From Candidatus Krumholzibacteriia bacterium (GTDB lineage: Bacteria > Krumholzibacteriota > Krumholzibacteriia > JAJRXK01): 62,449 bases of DNA. The position numbers were made by a program, and so were the translations under genes. Under the pieces are notes generated by a model that made no database searches, was not told the DNA's origin, and was given only the letters and a program-made list of their open reading frames with translations. How positions within the stretch are numbered: position 1 is the stretch's first letter; every line of letters starts with the position of its first letter. The stretch lies in assembly GCA_035268685.1 (NCBI GenBank), contig DATFKK010000019.1, positions 1-62,449 on the forward strand. Direction: 5' to 3'. This document shows, in pieces, positions 18,349-26,006 of the stretch.

Positions 18349-19686
18349 ATGATCCGATCCGAGTCCCGCGCCGGACGGCGGTGGTCCGTGGTGGCCATCG
18401 CGCTGCCGGTGCTCCTGCTGATGGCTCCGCCGGCCACGGCTCAGGACCGTGCGCAGGCCTTCACCGGCGCGCGTATCCTGACCATGGCCGGCGAGACGAT
18501 CGAGAACGGCACACTGGTGGTGCACGACGGCGTGATCGCGCACGTCGGAGAGTCCGACGACGTCGACCTTCCGGCCGCGGCCGACGTCCACGAACTCGAC
18601 GGCGCCACGATCATCCCCGGCCTCGTCGACACGCACAGCCATCTGGGCGGTCCGTGGGCGGCCGACGGCAGCGAGCCGATCCAGCCCGAGTGCCGCGCGC
18701 TCGACGCGATCGACGTGCGCGACGCCGGCTTCCAGAAGGCCCAGGCCGGAGGCGTGACCACCGCCAACGTCATGCCCGGCTCGGGCCATCTGCTGAGCGG
18801 GCAGACGCTCTACCTGAAGCTGCGCGACGGTGGCACCATCGACGACCTGTTGATCATGGACGACGGCATGGTCGCCGGCGGCGTGAAGATGGCCAACGGC
18901 ACCAACAGCCAGAAGGCGAAGCCCTTCCCCGGCACACGTGGCAAGGCCGCGGCCCTGGTGCGCGAGGCCTTCGTCGCTGCCCAGGACTACCGCCGGAAGA
19001 TCGAGGCGGCTGACGGCGATCCCGCGAAGATGCCGCCCCGCGACCTGGGCATGGAGACCCTGCTCGACGTGCTCGACGGCGCGCGCGTGGTCCATCACCA
19101 CACGCACCGGCACGACGACGTGCTCACCGTGCTGCGCCTGCAGGAGGAGTTCGGATTCCGCGTGGTGCTGCACCACGTGAGCGAGGCCTGGAAGGTGGCC
19201 GACGAGATCGCCGCGGCCGACGTGCCCTGTTCGATCATCCTTCTGGACAGTCCGGGCGGCAAGCACGAGGCGGTCGATCTGGTCTGGAAGACCGGAGGCG
19301 TGCTCGAGGACGCCGGCGTGAGCGTGTCGATCCACACCGACGACCCGATCACCGACAGCCGGTGGTTCCTGCGCTCGGCCGCCTTCGCCGTGCGCGCGGG
19401 CATGAGCCGCGAGGCGGCACTGCGCGCGCTGACGATCGAGGCGGCGAAGCACCTCGACCTCGCCGATCGCATCGGTTCGCTGGAAGTGGGCAAGGACGCG
19501 GACTTCGCGATCCTGAGCGGAGATCCCCTGGCCCTGCGCACGCGCGTGCTCGAGACCTGGGTCGAGGGCGAGCGCGTGTTCGACCTCGACGACGAGGACG
19601 ATCGTCTGTGGGCCGAGGGCGGCTACGGTGCCAGCCGGCCGCAGGCCCTGACCTGGTGCTGCCACGGAAGCCTGGAGGCGAAGTGA
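18349..19686 (+). CDS. Amidohydrolase-superfamily enzyme, metal ligands intact, exported
   Basis: A 445-residue imidazolonepropionase-related amidohydrolase. The ATG at 18349 is preferred over 18298 because a TACACT -10 element lies between them and it begins a signal peptide (VVAIALPVLLLMAPPATA). The metal-binding HxH is present in DTHSHLG, further ligand histidines occur in HHHTHRHDD and LHHVSEAW, and the catalytic Asp region reads SIHTDDP. VMPGSGHLLSG is a typical family segment. The enzyme should hydrolyse a cyclic amide or peptide-like substrate in the periplasm; the substrate is unknown. The next gene overlaps it and encodes a degenerate paralogue. Confidence 0.85.
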   Translation: MIRSESRAGRRWSVVAIALPVLLLMAPPATAQDRAQAFTGARILTMAGETIENGTLVVHDGVIAHVGESDDVDLPAAADVHELDGATIIPGLVDTHSHLGGPWAADGSEPIQPECRALDAIDVRDAGFQKAQAGGVTTANVMPGSGHLLSGQTLYLKLRDGGTIDDLLIMDDGMVAGGVKMANGTNSQKAKPFPGTRGKAAALVREAFVAAQDYRRKIEAADGDPAKMPPRDLGMETLLDVLDGARVVHHHTHRHDDVLTVLRLQEEFGFRVVLHHVSEAWKVADEIAAADVPCSIILLDSPGGKHEAVDLVWKTGGVLEDAGVSVSIHTDDPITDSRWFLRSAAFAVRAGMSREAALRALTIEAAKHLDLADRIGSLEVGKDADFAILSGDPLALRTRVLETWVEGERVFDLDDEDDRLWAEGGYGASRPQALTWCCHGSLEAK

Positions 19687-20888
19687 TGAGGACACCCCTG
19701 ATCGTGTTGCTGCTGCTCTTCGTCTCGTCGTCCGCCCACGCCCAACTCGCCGTACGCGGGGCGACCGTGCACACCATGGCGGGTGATCCGATCGCCGACG
19801 GCGTGGTCCTGATCGAGGACGGCAGGGTCGTGCGCGTGGGCCCGGTGTCGGAGATCGACGTGCCGAGCGACTACGAGGTGCTCGAGGCCGAGGTCGTCCT
19901 GCCCGGCCTGATCGACGCCCGCTCGGTGGTGGGCCTGGCCGGACAGTTCAACGTGGACGCCGACCAGGACCAGCTCGAGGCGAGCGAGGCGATCCAGCCC
20001 GAGTTGCGGGCGATCGACGCCTTCAACATCCGCGAGCGTCTGGTGTCGTGGGTGCGCGACCTGGGCGTGACCACGCTGCACACCGGCCACGGTCCGGGCA
20101 AGGTCGTGAGCGGCCGGACCATGGTGGTGAAGACCGCCGGCGAGAACGCCGACGCCGCCGCGCTGGCCACCGGCGTGATGGTCGCCGCCACCCTCGGCGA
20201 CGGGGCCACCGAATCGGGCCGCACGGTGCCCGGCACCCGCAGCAAGGCGGTGGCGATCCTCCGCCAGGCCCTGATCGACGCGCGCGAGCACGCCGAGAAG
20301 GACGATCCCGACCGCAACCTGCGGCTCGAGACCCTGGCGCGAGTGCTCGACGGCGAGGTTCCGCTGATGATCACCGCCCATCGTCACCAGGACATCCTGT
20401 CGGCGCTGCGGCTGCAGCGGGAGTTCGGATTCCGTCTGGTCCTCGACGGCGCCTCCGATGCGCACCTGGTGCTCGACGAGATCGCCGAGGCCGGCGTGCC
20501 GGTCGTCGTGCATCCCACGATGACGCGTCCGGGGCGGCCGGGTTCGGTGTCGGAGACCGAGAACGTCACCGTGACGATGCCCGCGCAACTCGCCGCGGCG
20601 AACATTCCCTTCGCCTTCCAGAGCGGATTCGAGAGCTACGTGCCGAAGACCCGCGTGGTGCTGTTCGAGGCGGCGATGGCCGTGGCCTACGGACTCGACG
20701 AGGAGGTCGCCCTGCGGGCGCTGACGATCGTCCCCGCCTCGATCCTCGGCGTGGACGACCGCGTGGGGTCGCTCGAGCCGGGCAAGGACGCCGACCTGGC
20801 GCTGTACGACGGCGATCCCTTCGAGTACACGACGCACTGCGTCGGCGTGGTGATCGACGGGGAGATCGTGAGCCGGCAGGCGAAGTGA
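19686..20888 (+). CDS. Amidohydrolase paralogue lacking the HxH and catalytic Asp, exported
   Basis: A 400-residue exported protein (signal MRTPLIVLLLLFVSSSAHA). Its ATG overlaps the previous stop (TGATG). The beta-barrel frame is the same as its neighbour's, including GVTTLHTGHGPGKVVSGRT and the C-terminal LEPGKDADLALYDGDP. The metal-binding HSH is replaced by ARS in PGLIDARSVVG, and the DDP segment by SGFESY. It is therefore probably not an independent hydrolase and may be a non-catalytic partner of the upstream enzyme. The tight coupling suggests equal amounts of both proteins. Confidence 0.82.
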   Translation: MRTPLIVLLLLFVSSSAHAQLAVRGATVHTMAGDPIADGVVLIEDGRVVRVGPVSEIDVPSDYEVLEAEVVLPGLIDARSVVGLAGQFNVDADQDQLEASEAIQPELRAIDAFNIRERLVSWVRDLGVTTLHTGHGPGKVVSGRTMVVKTAGENADAAALATGVMVAATLGDGATESGRTVPGTRSKAVAILRQALIDAREHAEKDDPDRNLRLETLARVLDGEVPLMITAHRHQDILSALRLQREFGFRLVLDGASDAHLVLDEIAEAGVPVVVHPTMTRPGRPGSVSETENVTVTMPAQLAAANIPFAFQSGFESYVPKTRVVLFEAAMAVAYGLDEEVALRALTIVPASILGVDDRVGSLEPGKDADLALYDGDPFEYTTHCVGVVIDGEIVSRQAK

Positions 20889-21043
20889 ACGACGGGGCGG
20901 GTTCCGGACCGGGGTCTGGGGCCCGTGCCGTTCGACACACGCTCGGCGCAGCGGGTATCCGCGACCATGGGGATCCGCCCGGGGGCCGGTGCCGCGCACA
21001 CGATGTAGGGTGCCGGTACGAACGCCAAGGGGAGGTCGCCGTC

Positions 21044-21748
21044 ATGCCGAGGATCCCGATCCTGCTGGGAATGCTCACGATCGCAGTGTCGTCGCTCGTC
21101 GTCGCGGGCGAGTCCTACCGCGAGCGCCGCATGCAGATGGTCACCGAACAGATCGCCGCGCGCGGCGTGGAGGACCAGACCGTGCTGCGGGCCATGCGCA
21201 CCGTGCAGCGGCATCACTTCGTACCCGAGCCGTTGCGCGACCAGGCCTACACCGATCGACCGCTGCCGATCGGGCGGGAGCAGACGATCTCGCAGCCCTA
21301 CATCGTGGCCTTCATGACCGAGGCGCTCGACCTGGGTCCGCACCATCGCGTGTACGAACTCGGAACCGGTTCGGGATACCAGGCCGCGGTGCTGGCCGAG
21401 ATCGTCGAGGAGGTCTACACGGTCGAGATCGTGTCCGAACTGGCCCGGCGCGCGCGCACCACGCTCCAGGAGCTGGGTTACGACGACGTGCACGTGCGCG
21501 CGGGCGACGGCTGGGCGGGCTGGCCCGAGGCCGCGCCCTTCGATCGCATCATCGTGACGGCCGCCGCGCCGGAGCTGCCGCAGACCCTGCTCGACCAGCT
21601 GGTCGCCGGAGGCAAGATGATCCTGCCGCTCGGGCCGGACGGCGGAGCGCAGGAATTGATCCTCGTGGAGAAGACCGAGGACGGGCGCGTGAAGACCCGG
21701 GAGCTGTTGCCGGTGCGCTTCGTGCCGGTCACGCGGGATCCGCGCTGA
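21044..21748 (+). CDS. pcm: Protein-L-isoaspartate O-methyltransferase, exported form
   Basis: A 234-residue SAM-dependent repair enzyme that methylates L-isoaspartyl residues in damaged proteins. The ATG at 21044 follows GGGGAGGT. Motif I is ELGTGSGYQAAVLA, and the REQTISQPYIVA segment is diagnostic of the family. Unusually, the mature domain is preceded by a hydrophobic signal-like stretch (ILLGMLTIAVSSLVVAG), which suggests a periplasmic or membrane location. SAM is normally absent there, so the address is an open question. It ends one base before the convergent thiamine operon. Confidence 0.88.
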   Translation: MPRIPILLGMLTIAVSSLVVAGESYRERRMQMVTEQIAARGVEDQTVLRAMRTVQRHHFVPEPLRDQAYTDRPLPIGREQTISQPYIVAFMTEALDLGPHHRVYELGTGSGYQAAVLAEIVEEVYTVEIVSELARRARTTLQELGYDDVHVRAGDGWAGWPEAAPFDRIIVTAAAPELPQTLLDQLVAGGKMILPLGPDGGAQELILVEKTEDGRVKTRELLPVRFVPVTRDPR

Positions 21749-22501
21749 TCAGTCCAGCAGCTCGCCGAGTCGCTCGCGCATGCGGTCGTAGTGCGAGCCG
21801 CGCCAGTACACGCGCCCGCATCCCGAACACCGCGTGAACTCGTCGTGTTCGGCGAAGATCTTCGGCGGGACCTCGTCGTGCACCGTCACCCGGGCCACGG
21901 CCTCGAGTTCTCCGTTGCACTCGCGACACCGGGTGAAGAGTTCGATCGAGTCCTTCAGGTCGAGTGCACGGACCACCTCGACGACCTGTGCCTCCGGGTC
22001 GGTCGTGCGGATCCAGTGCCCGTGGGTCACGGCGCGGCGGTCGAGGATGCCACGGTCCCGGGTGAGCACGATGCGGTGTTCGTCGACGGCGCGGGCGACG
22101 ATCTCGTCGTCGGTGAGCTCGCGCTCGTACGACGTGTCGAAGCCGAGCGTGCGCAGGTCGCGGGCCAGGTGACCGAGGTGCACGTCGCAGACGAAGCGCG
22201 GCTCGCGCAATGGCTCGGGCCGCAGTCGCGTGACCGAGGACACGTCGAAGCGCTCGAAGGTCGGGTACACGGCGATGCGTTCGCCGCCCTCGACGCGATG
22301 GTCGAAGCCGACCGACTCGCCGTCGACGAGGATCACGTCGATCTCGGTGTGCGGCACGCCGAGGGCCTGGATCAGGTCCAGGACCGAGCGGGAGCCGTGG
22401 AAGGTGGTCTCGAAGGACCGCTTCCGCTGCTCGGGCGGGAGGAAGTCGTTCAACTCCTCGTAGAATCGGATCTCGGCGCGGCGGGTGGGTGCTTCGTGCA
22501 C
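21749..22501 (-). CDS. Ubiquitin-like domain plus Mut7-C RNase-type protein
   Basis: A 250-residue two-domain protein. The first 80 residues match the Mut7-C-associated ubiquitin/ThiS-like fold (beta grasp ending in RIAVYPTFE). The rest is a Mut7-C PIN-like nuclease domain: FVCDVHLGHLARDLRTLGFD, DDEIVARA, RIVLTRDRGIL, then a zinc module with CREC and CSGC. The GTG at 22501 is preceded by AGGAGGT. Family members are presumed RNases. It is the last gene of the TPP-riboswitch operon, 20 nt after ThiE; its link to thiamine is not understood. Confidence 0.82.
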   Translation of the reverse strand: MHEAPTRRAEIRFYEELNDFLPPEQRKRSFETTFHGSRSVLDLIQALGVPHTEIDVILVDGESVGFDHRVEGGERIAVYPTFERFDVSSVTRLRPEPLREPRFVCDVHLGHLARDLRTLGFDTSYERELTDDEIVARAVDEHRIVLTRDRGILDRRAVTHGHWIRTTDPEAQVVEVVRALDLKDSIELFTRCRECNGELEAVARVTVHDEVPPKIFAEHDEFTRCSGCGRVYWRGSHYDRMRERLGELLD

Positions 22502-22521
22502 GGCGACCTCCTGCGCTGACC

Positions 22522-23196
22522 CTACCCGATCCCCCCGGGGGCCTGTCGAGGGGGTGCGTCGATGGCGGTACGCAGCGCACGCACGGCGGCCGCGACGTCG
22601 TCGGCCGAGACCACGGCGCTGATCACGGCCACGCAGTCGGCGCCGGCGGCGATGACCGAGGCGGCGCTGTCGTGGTCGATGCCACCGATCGCCACGAGCG
22701 GCAGACCGCAGTGTCGCCGGATCTCGGCCAGGCCCTCGAGGCCGAGGGGCTGCGCCGCGTCGGCCTTGGTGGCACGGGCGTCGAAGACCGGACTCACGCC
22801 CACGTAGTCGGCGCCGTCGTCGACCGCGCGCCGGGCGTCGTCCAACGACTCGGCCGACACGCCCAGGATGCGATCGTCGCCGATGAGCCGTCGCGTTTCC
22901 CGGGCTGTGAGATCCGACTGGCCCACGTGTACGCCCTCGGCATCGACGGCCACGGCCACCGACACGCGATCGTTCACGATCAGCGGCACGCCGGCGGGCC
23001 GGGTGATCCGCAGCAACGCACGGGCGCTCCGGAGGAAATCGTCGTCCGAGGCCTCCTTGTCGCGCAGCTGGATCACGTCGGCCCCGCCGGACACGGCTGC
23101 TGCGACGATCTCGGCGTGGGACCGTCCTCGCGAGAGGCCGGCGTCGGTCACCACGTACACCCGCCAGTCCCTCAGGCGGGAACGATCGACGGCCAC
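22522..23196 (-). CDS. thiE: Thiamine-phosphate synthase
   Basis: A 224-residue TIM-barrel enzyme that joins HMP-pyrophosphate and thiazole phosphate into thiamine monophosphate. Motifs seen in order: YVVTDAGL, DVIQLRDKEAS, IVNDRV, GVHVGQSDL, VGVSPVF, and AIGGI at the phosphate site. The GTG at 23196 (GGAGG about 9 nt upstream) lies inside the end of tenA, a 25-nt overlap in another frame, so the two are translationally linked. It belongs to the TPP-riboswitch operon. Confidence 0.92.
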   Translation of the reverse strand: MAVDRSRLRDWRVYVVTDAGLSRGRSHAEIVAAAVSGGADVIQLRDKEASDDDFLRSARALLRITRPAGVPLIVNDRVSVAVAVDAEGVHVGQSDLTARETRRLIGDDRILGVSAESLDDARRAVDDGADYVGVSPVFDARATKADAAQPLGLEGLAEIRRHCGLPLVAIGGIDHDSAASVIAAGADCVAVISAVVSADDVAAAVRALRTAIDAPPRQAPGGIG

Positions 23197-23855
23197 GTCT
23201 CGCGCCTCCAGGCCATGTCGAAGAACAACAGTTCGTAGCGGGCGCTCGTACGGTAGCGGTCGAGCCAGCGCACGCGGGCCGCCTCGCTCGCCTCGGCGCC
23301 CATCGCATCGACGCGTTCGCTCAGCCACTCGACGAGTTCGACCATCGACGGATCGGTGTAGGTCTCGATCCATTCACGGTAGTGCTCGACGTCGGGCAGA
23401 CCGCGTTCCCGGAGCCGCTGGGCGATCTCGACGTAGCCGGCCGCGCACGGCAGCAGCACGGCCAGGATGTCGGTCATCGAGCCCTCGTAGCAGGTGCGCA
23501 GCAGGTAGCTGGTGTAGGCCGAGGTCACCAGGCCGGGCTCGGTGCGTTCGAGTTCGTCGGACGTGATGCCGAAGGCCGCGCACGTGCGGCGGTGCATCTC
23601 CATCTCCTCCTCGAGCGTCAGCGCGAGCAGGCCGCCCAGACGGCGCATGTCGTCGAGCGACTCCGCCTTGGCCGCGGCCACCGCGAGCACGCGCGCGAAG
23701 CCGTCGAGGTAGGCATGGTCCTGGGCCAGGTAGAAGGTGAACACTTCGGTCGGCAGCGTGCCGTCGCCGATGCCGGTGACGAAGGGATGCGCGTGGACGG
23801 CGTCCCAGACGGACGCCGTCCTTTCGCGCAGCTGCCGGGCGAAGCCGGTCGACAC
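23172..23855 (-). CDS. tenA: TenA-family thiaminase II
   Basis: A 227-residue all-helical TenA protein, normally a salvage enzyme that hydrolyses aminopyrimidine breakdown products to HMP in the cytoplasm. The catalytic Cys is Cys137 in LLPCAAGYVEI; the acidic and Tyr residues of the pocket are in FYLAQDHAYL and TSYLL. The closing helix YELLFFDMAW is typical. Sixth-nucleotide spacing from the AIR-synthase-like gene and overlap with thiE place it in the middle of the operon. Confidence 0.9.
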   Translation of the reverse strand: MSTGFARQLRERTASVWDAVHAHPFVTGIGDGTLPTEVFTFYLAQDHAYLDGFARVLAVAAAKAESLDDMRRLGGLLALTLEEEMEMHRRTCAAFGITSDELERTEPGLVTSAYTSYLLRTCYEGSMTDILAVLLPCAAGYVEIAQRLRERGLPDVEHYREWIETYTDPSMVELVEWLSERVDAMGAEASEAARVRWLDRYRTSARYELLFFDMAWRRETWPSIVPA

Positions 23856-23861
23856 CGCCGA

Positions 23862-24929
23862 TCACCCGCCCTTGGCCTGTTCGGCCGCCTTGCCGAAGGC
23901 CGCCCAGAAGGGATCGACCTGCGGATGCACGAGATCGTGCTCGACGCCGTTGTCGAAGTAGCGGGTGCCCTCGGACGGATCGGTCACCTCGCCGACGATC
24001 GACGCCGCGATGCCCTTGTCCTTCAGCCGCTGCACGGCCTCGTCGGCCTTGTGCGGGCGGCAGGTGATCAGCAGCGTGCCCTCGCTGATCGAGGTCATGG
24101 GATCGATGTCGAACATCGAGCAGATCTTGTCGACCCGGTCGTCGACGATGATCTCGCTCTTCTGGATGTTCATGCCGACCTCCGACGCAGCGGCGATCTC
24201 GGCCAGACCGCCCCAGACACCGCACTCGGTGGCGTCGTGCATCGAGGTGATGCCGTCGTCGCGCACGCCGACCTCGACGGCGGTCATGGCGTCCTCGACC
24301 ACCGACATCTGCCAGAACACGTCCTCGGCCCGGCGGGCGAAGTCGTCGCCGTGCTCGGCGGCGATCCGATCGGGGAAGGTCACCGCGAACAGGCCGGTGG
24401 CCTCGATCGCCGCGCCCTTGGTGACGATCACCTTGTCGCCGGGACGCGCCATGGTCGGGGTGAGGTAGCGATCCTTCGAGCCGATCGAGATCACCGTGGC
24501 GCCGCCGATCATGGGGTAGTTGGTGCCCTCGTAGCGGCCGGTGTGCCCCGACACGATGGCCATGCCGATCTTGTCGCACTCGCGATGGATCGTGCTCCAC
24601 AGCGCCTCGAGGTCCTCGCGCTGGATCGACATGGGCAGGTTGAGGTCGATGGTCAGGTAGCCCGGCGCGATGCCCGCGGTGACGGCGTCCGACGCGAGGA
24701 TGTGCACGGCGAACCAGGCCGAGCGCTCCCAACCGTAGGGCGGCACCACGAAGACGGGATCGGTGGTGGTGATCATCACCTGATCGTTGCCGATGTCGAC
24801 GACGCCGACGTCGACACCGTTCTGCGGGCCGACGACCACTTCGTCGCGTCGGCGCCCGAGTTGCGGGTAGATGATCTCCTCGAACACGCCCGACGAGATC
24901 TTGCCGATGGTCGGCAGTTCTGCAGCCAT
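23862..24929 (-). CDS. AIR synthase/HypE-like ATP-binding protein, thiamine-operon member
   Basis: A 355-residue member of the PurM/HypE/ThiL/SelD superfamily, closest in layout to HypE-type AIR-synthase-related proteins. Visible features: an N-terminal glycine-rich strand, TDPVFVVPPYGWERSA, an acidic NLPMSIQREDLEA segment, SGHTGRYEG, GDKVIVTKGAAIEATGL, and the C-terminal HDATECGVWGGLAEIA. HypE's terminal Cys is absent (it ends KGG), so it is not a hydrogenase maturation protein. ThiL, which phosphorylates thiamine phosphate, is in the same superfamily; a kinase or ATP-dependent role in thiamine salvage is a reasonable but unproven inference. ATG with AGGAGGT upstream. Confidence 0.78.
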   Translation of the reverse strand: MAAELPTIGKISSGVFEEIIYPQLGRRRDEVVVGPQNGVDVGVVDIGNDQVMITTTDPVFVVPPYGWERSAWFAVHILASDAVTAGIAPGYLTIDLNLPMSIQREDLEALWSTIHRECDKIGMAIVSGHTGRYEGTNYPMIGGATVISIGSKDRYLTPTMARPGDKVIVTKGAAIEATGLFAVTFPDRIAAEHGDDFARRAEDVFWQMSVVEDAMTAVEVGVRDDGITSMHDATECGVWGGLAEIAAASEVGMNIQKSEIIVDDRVDKICSMFDIDPMTSISEGTLLITCRPHKADEAVQRLKDKGIAASIVGEVTDPSEGTRYFDNGVEHDLVHPQVDPFWAAFGKAAEQAKGG

Positions 24930-24938
24930 GTCGACCTC

Positions 24939-25640
24939 CTACTTGCGTGCGCGGATCGCCACGTAGCCGCCGCGCTCGAATCCTGGGATCGGCTCCTCGA
25001 CCTGGTCGTCCGAGAAGCGCGGGTGGGTGGTCAGAGTCTGCTGGTACTGGGGATCGCCGAAGCCGGCGTCGCGCATGGCGGCGACGACCTCTTCGGTGGT
25101 GCGCCAGTTCGCACCCCCGACGAATTCCACCGGGTAGGGATGGGCCGGGGCGATCTTCGCCAGACGCTCGTCGTCCCAGGTCCCCACCTTCGCGGCGAGC
25201 TGGTAGAGCATGCCGTAGCCGCTGCTCGCGGGTACGTCGGCGACCACCACGTGGCCGCCGGGCTTCAGCACGCGATGGGCTTCGCGGAAGGCGCCCGAAA
25301 GGTCGGTCAGGTAGCCCGGTGTGCCGTTCATGAGGACGGTGTCGAAGATGCCGTCTTCGTGCGGCAGGTCCTCGGCCGGGGCGATCTTCACGTCGAGGCC
25401 GCGCTCGCGGGCGATGGTGGCCATGCCCTCGGCCGGCTCGACGCCGTCGCGGATGGTGATCCCGTGGTCCCGGGCGAGGATCGACTCGAAGAGTCCACTG
25501 CCGCAGCCCACGCTGAGGGTGCGGCCGGGATCCCCGAGTGCGGCCTTCACCAGAAGGACCTCGGAGCCGAGCACGGCGGTGTTCTTCATGAACCAGCCGT
25601 CGTACTCGTTGGCGTGTTCGTCGAATGCAGGTCTGCTCAC
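24939..25640 (-). CDS. Class I SAM-dependent methyltransferase, first gene of TPP-riboswitch operon
   Basis: A 233-residue Rossmann methyltransferase: motif I LSVGCGSGLFE, the acidic strand-2 region DGVEPAEGM, motif for adenine contact APAEDLPHEDG, and motif IV FDTVLMNGTPGYL, followed by HRVLKPGGHVVVADVP. The GTG at 25640 has GGGAGG upstream. It is the gene immediately behind the TPP riboswitch and lies 9 nt from the AIR-synthase-like gene. No thiamine-pathway methylation is standard, so its substrate is a real question. Confidence 0.82.
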   Translation of the reverse strand: MSRPAFDEHANEYDGWFMKNTAVLGSEVLLVKAALGDPGRTLSVGCGSGLFESILARDHGITIRDGVEPAEGMATIARERGLDVKIAPAEDLPHEDGIFDTVLMNGTPGYLTDLSGAFREAHRVLKPGGHVVVADVPASSGYGMLYQLAAKVGTWDDERLAKIAPAHPYPVEFVGGANWRTTEEVVAAMRDAGFGDPQYQQTLTTHPRFSDDQVEEPIPGFERGGYVAIRARK

Positions 25641-25718
25641 GGCGACCTCCCATGGGGTTGCCGCGGCTCCACGCGGTGAGGAACAGGGTGAGGAGAGTGC
25701 CGGTGGCCGGATTCCTCA

Positions 25719-25832
25719 GGTGTTTCCCTACGCCGGTGTGAGCCGGGTCAGGTTCGAAGGGTATGATCTCAGCCCGTGTCGTCGGCCACGGCGCGGACCG
25801 CCGCGTGCGTCGACACGAACACCCCCAACACG
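25719..25832 (-). ncRNA. TPP (THI-box) riboswitch
   Basis: Reading the minus strand, P1 is GUGUU (25831-25827) with AACAC (25724-25720), and P2 is GGGGGU (25826-25821) with AUACCC. P3 is CGUGUCG with CGACACG, bearing an extra GC-rich P3a arm. The conserved cores CUGAGA (25772-25767), ACCCUUCGAACCUGA and GUAGGGAAA (25731-25723) are intact. The downstream 78 nt up to the GTG lack a U-run terminator, so control of translation by masking the GGGAGG is more likely than attenuation. It should repress the five-gene operon when TPP is plentiful. Confidence 0.93.
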
Positions 25833-25853
25833 TCGGGTGGGACGTTCCCCTTC

Positions 25854-25882
25854 ACGGTAACCCGACTTCGCGTGAGTGACCA
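25854..25882 (-). promoter_or_regulatory. Candidate promoter of the thiamine operon
   Basis: Minus strand TGGTCA (25882-25877), 17-nt spacer, TACCGT (25859-25854). The hexamers are imperfect, but transcription would start about 15 nt before riboswitch helix P1, which fits well. Confidence 0.3.
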
Positions 25883-26006
25883 GTGGATCTGGACCTCCGT
25901 GTCGTCTTCGGGCAGGATCGAACCCCCACCCCAGTCTTCACCCGCGATCGGAATGACCTCGATGGCTGCCGGACCGCCCCCGCCCGGTTCCACGAAGAGT
26001 TCACGC

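Noticed and set aside
23862-24929. Calling the AIR-synthase-like gene SelD because selenoproteins are present
   Set aside because: It lacks SelD's N-terminal Cys/Sec-Lys motif and sits in a TPP-controlled operon.
25751-25760. GGTTCGAA as a T-loop of a tRNA
   Set aside because: It is part of the TPP riboswitch (reverse complement of the conserved CUUCGAACC); no acceptor or anticodon arms are found.
25769-25996. A minus-strand open frame with protein-like sequence upstream of the thiamine operon
   Set aside because: Its 3' part coincides with the TPP riboswitch, including its conserved CUGAGA and helices, and it has no ribosome-binding site. It is an accident of GC-rich sequence.
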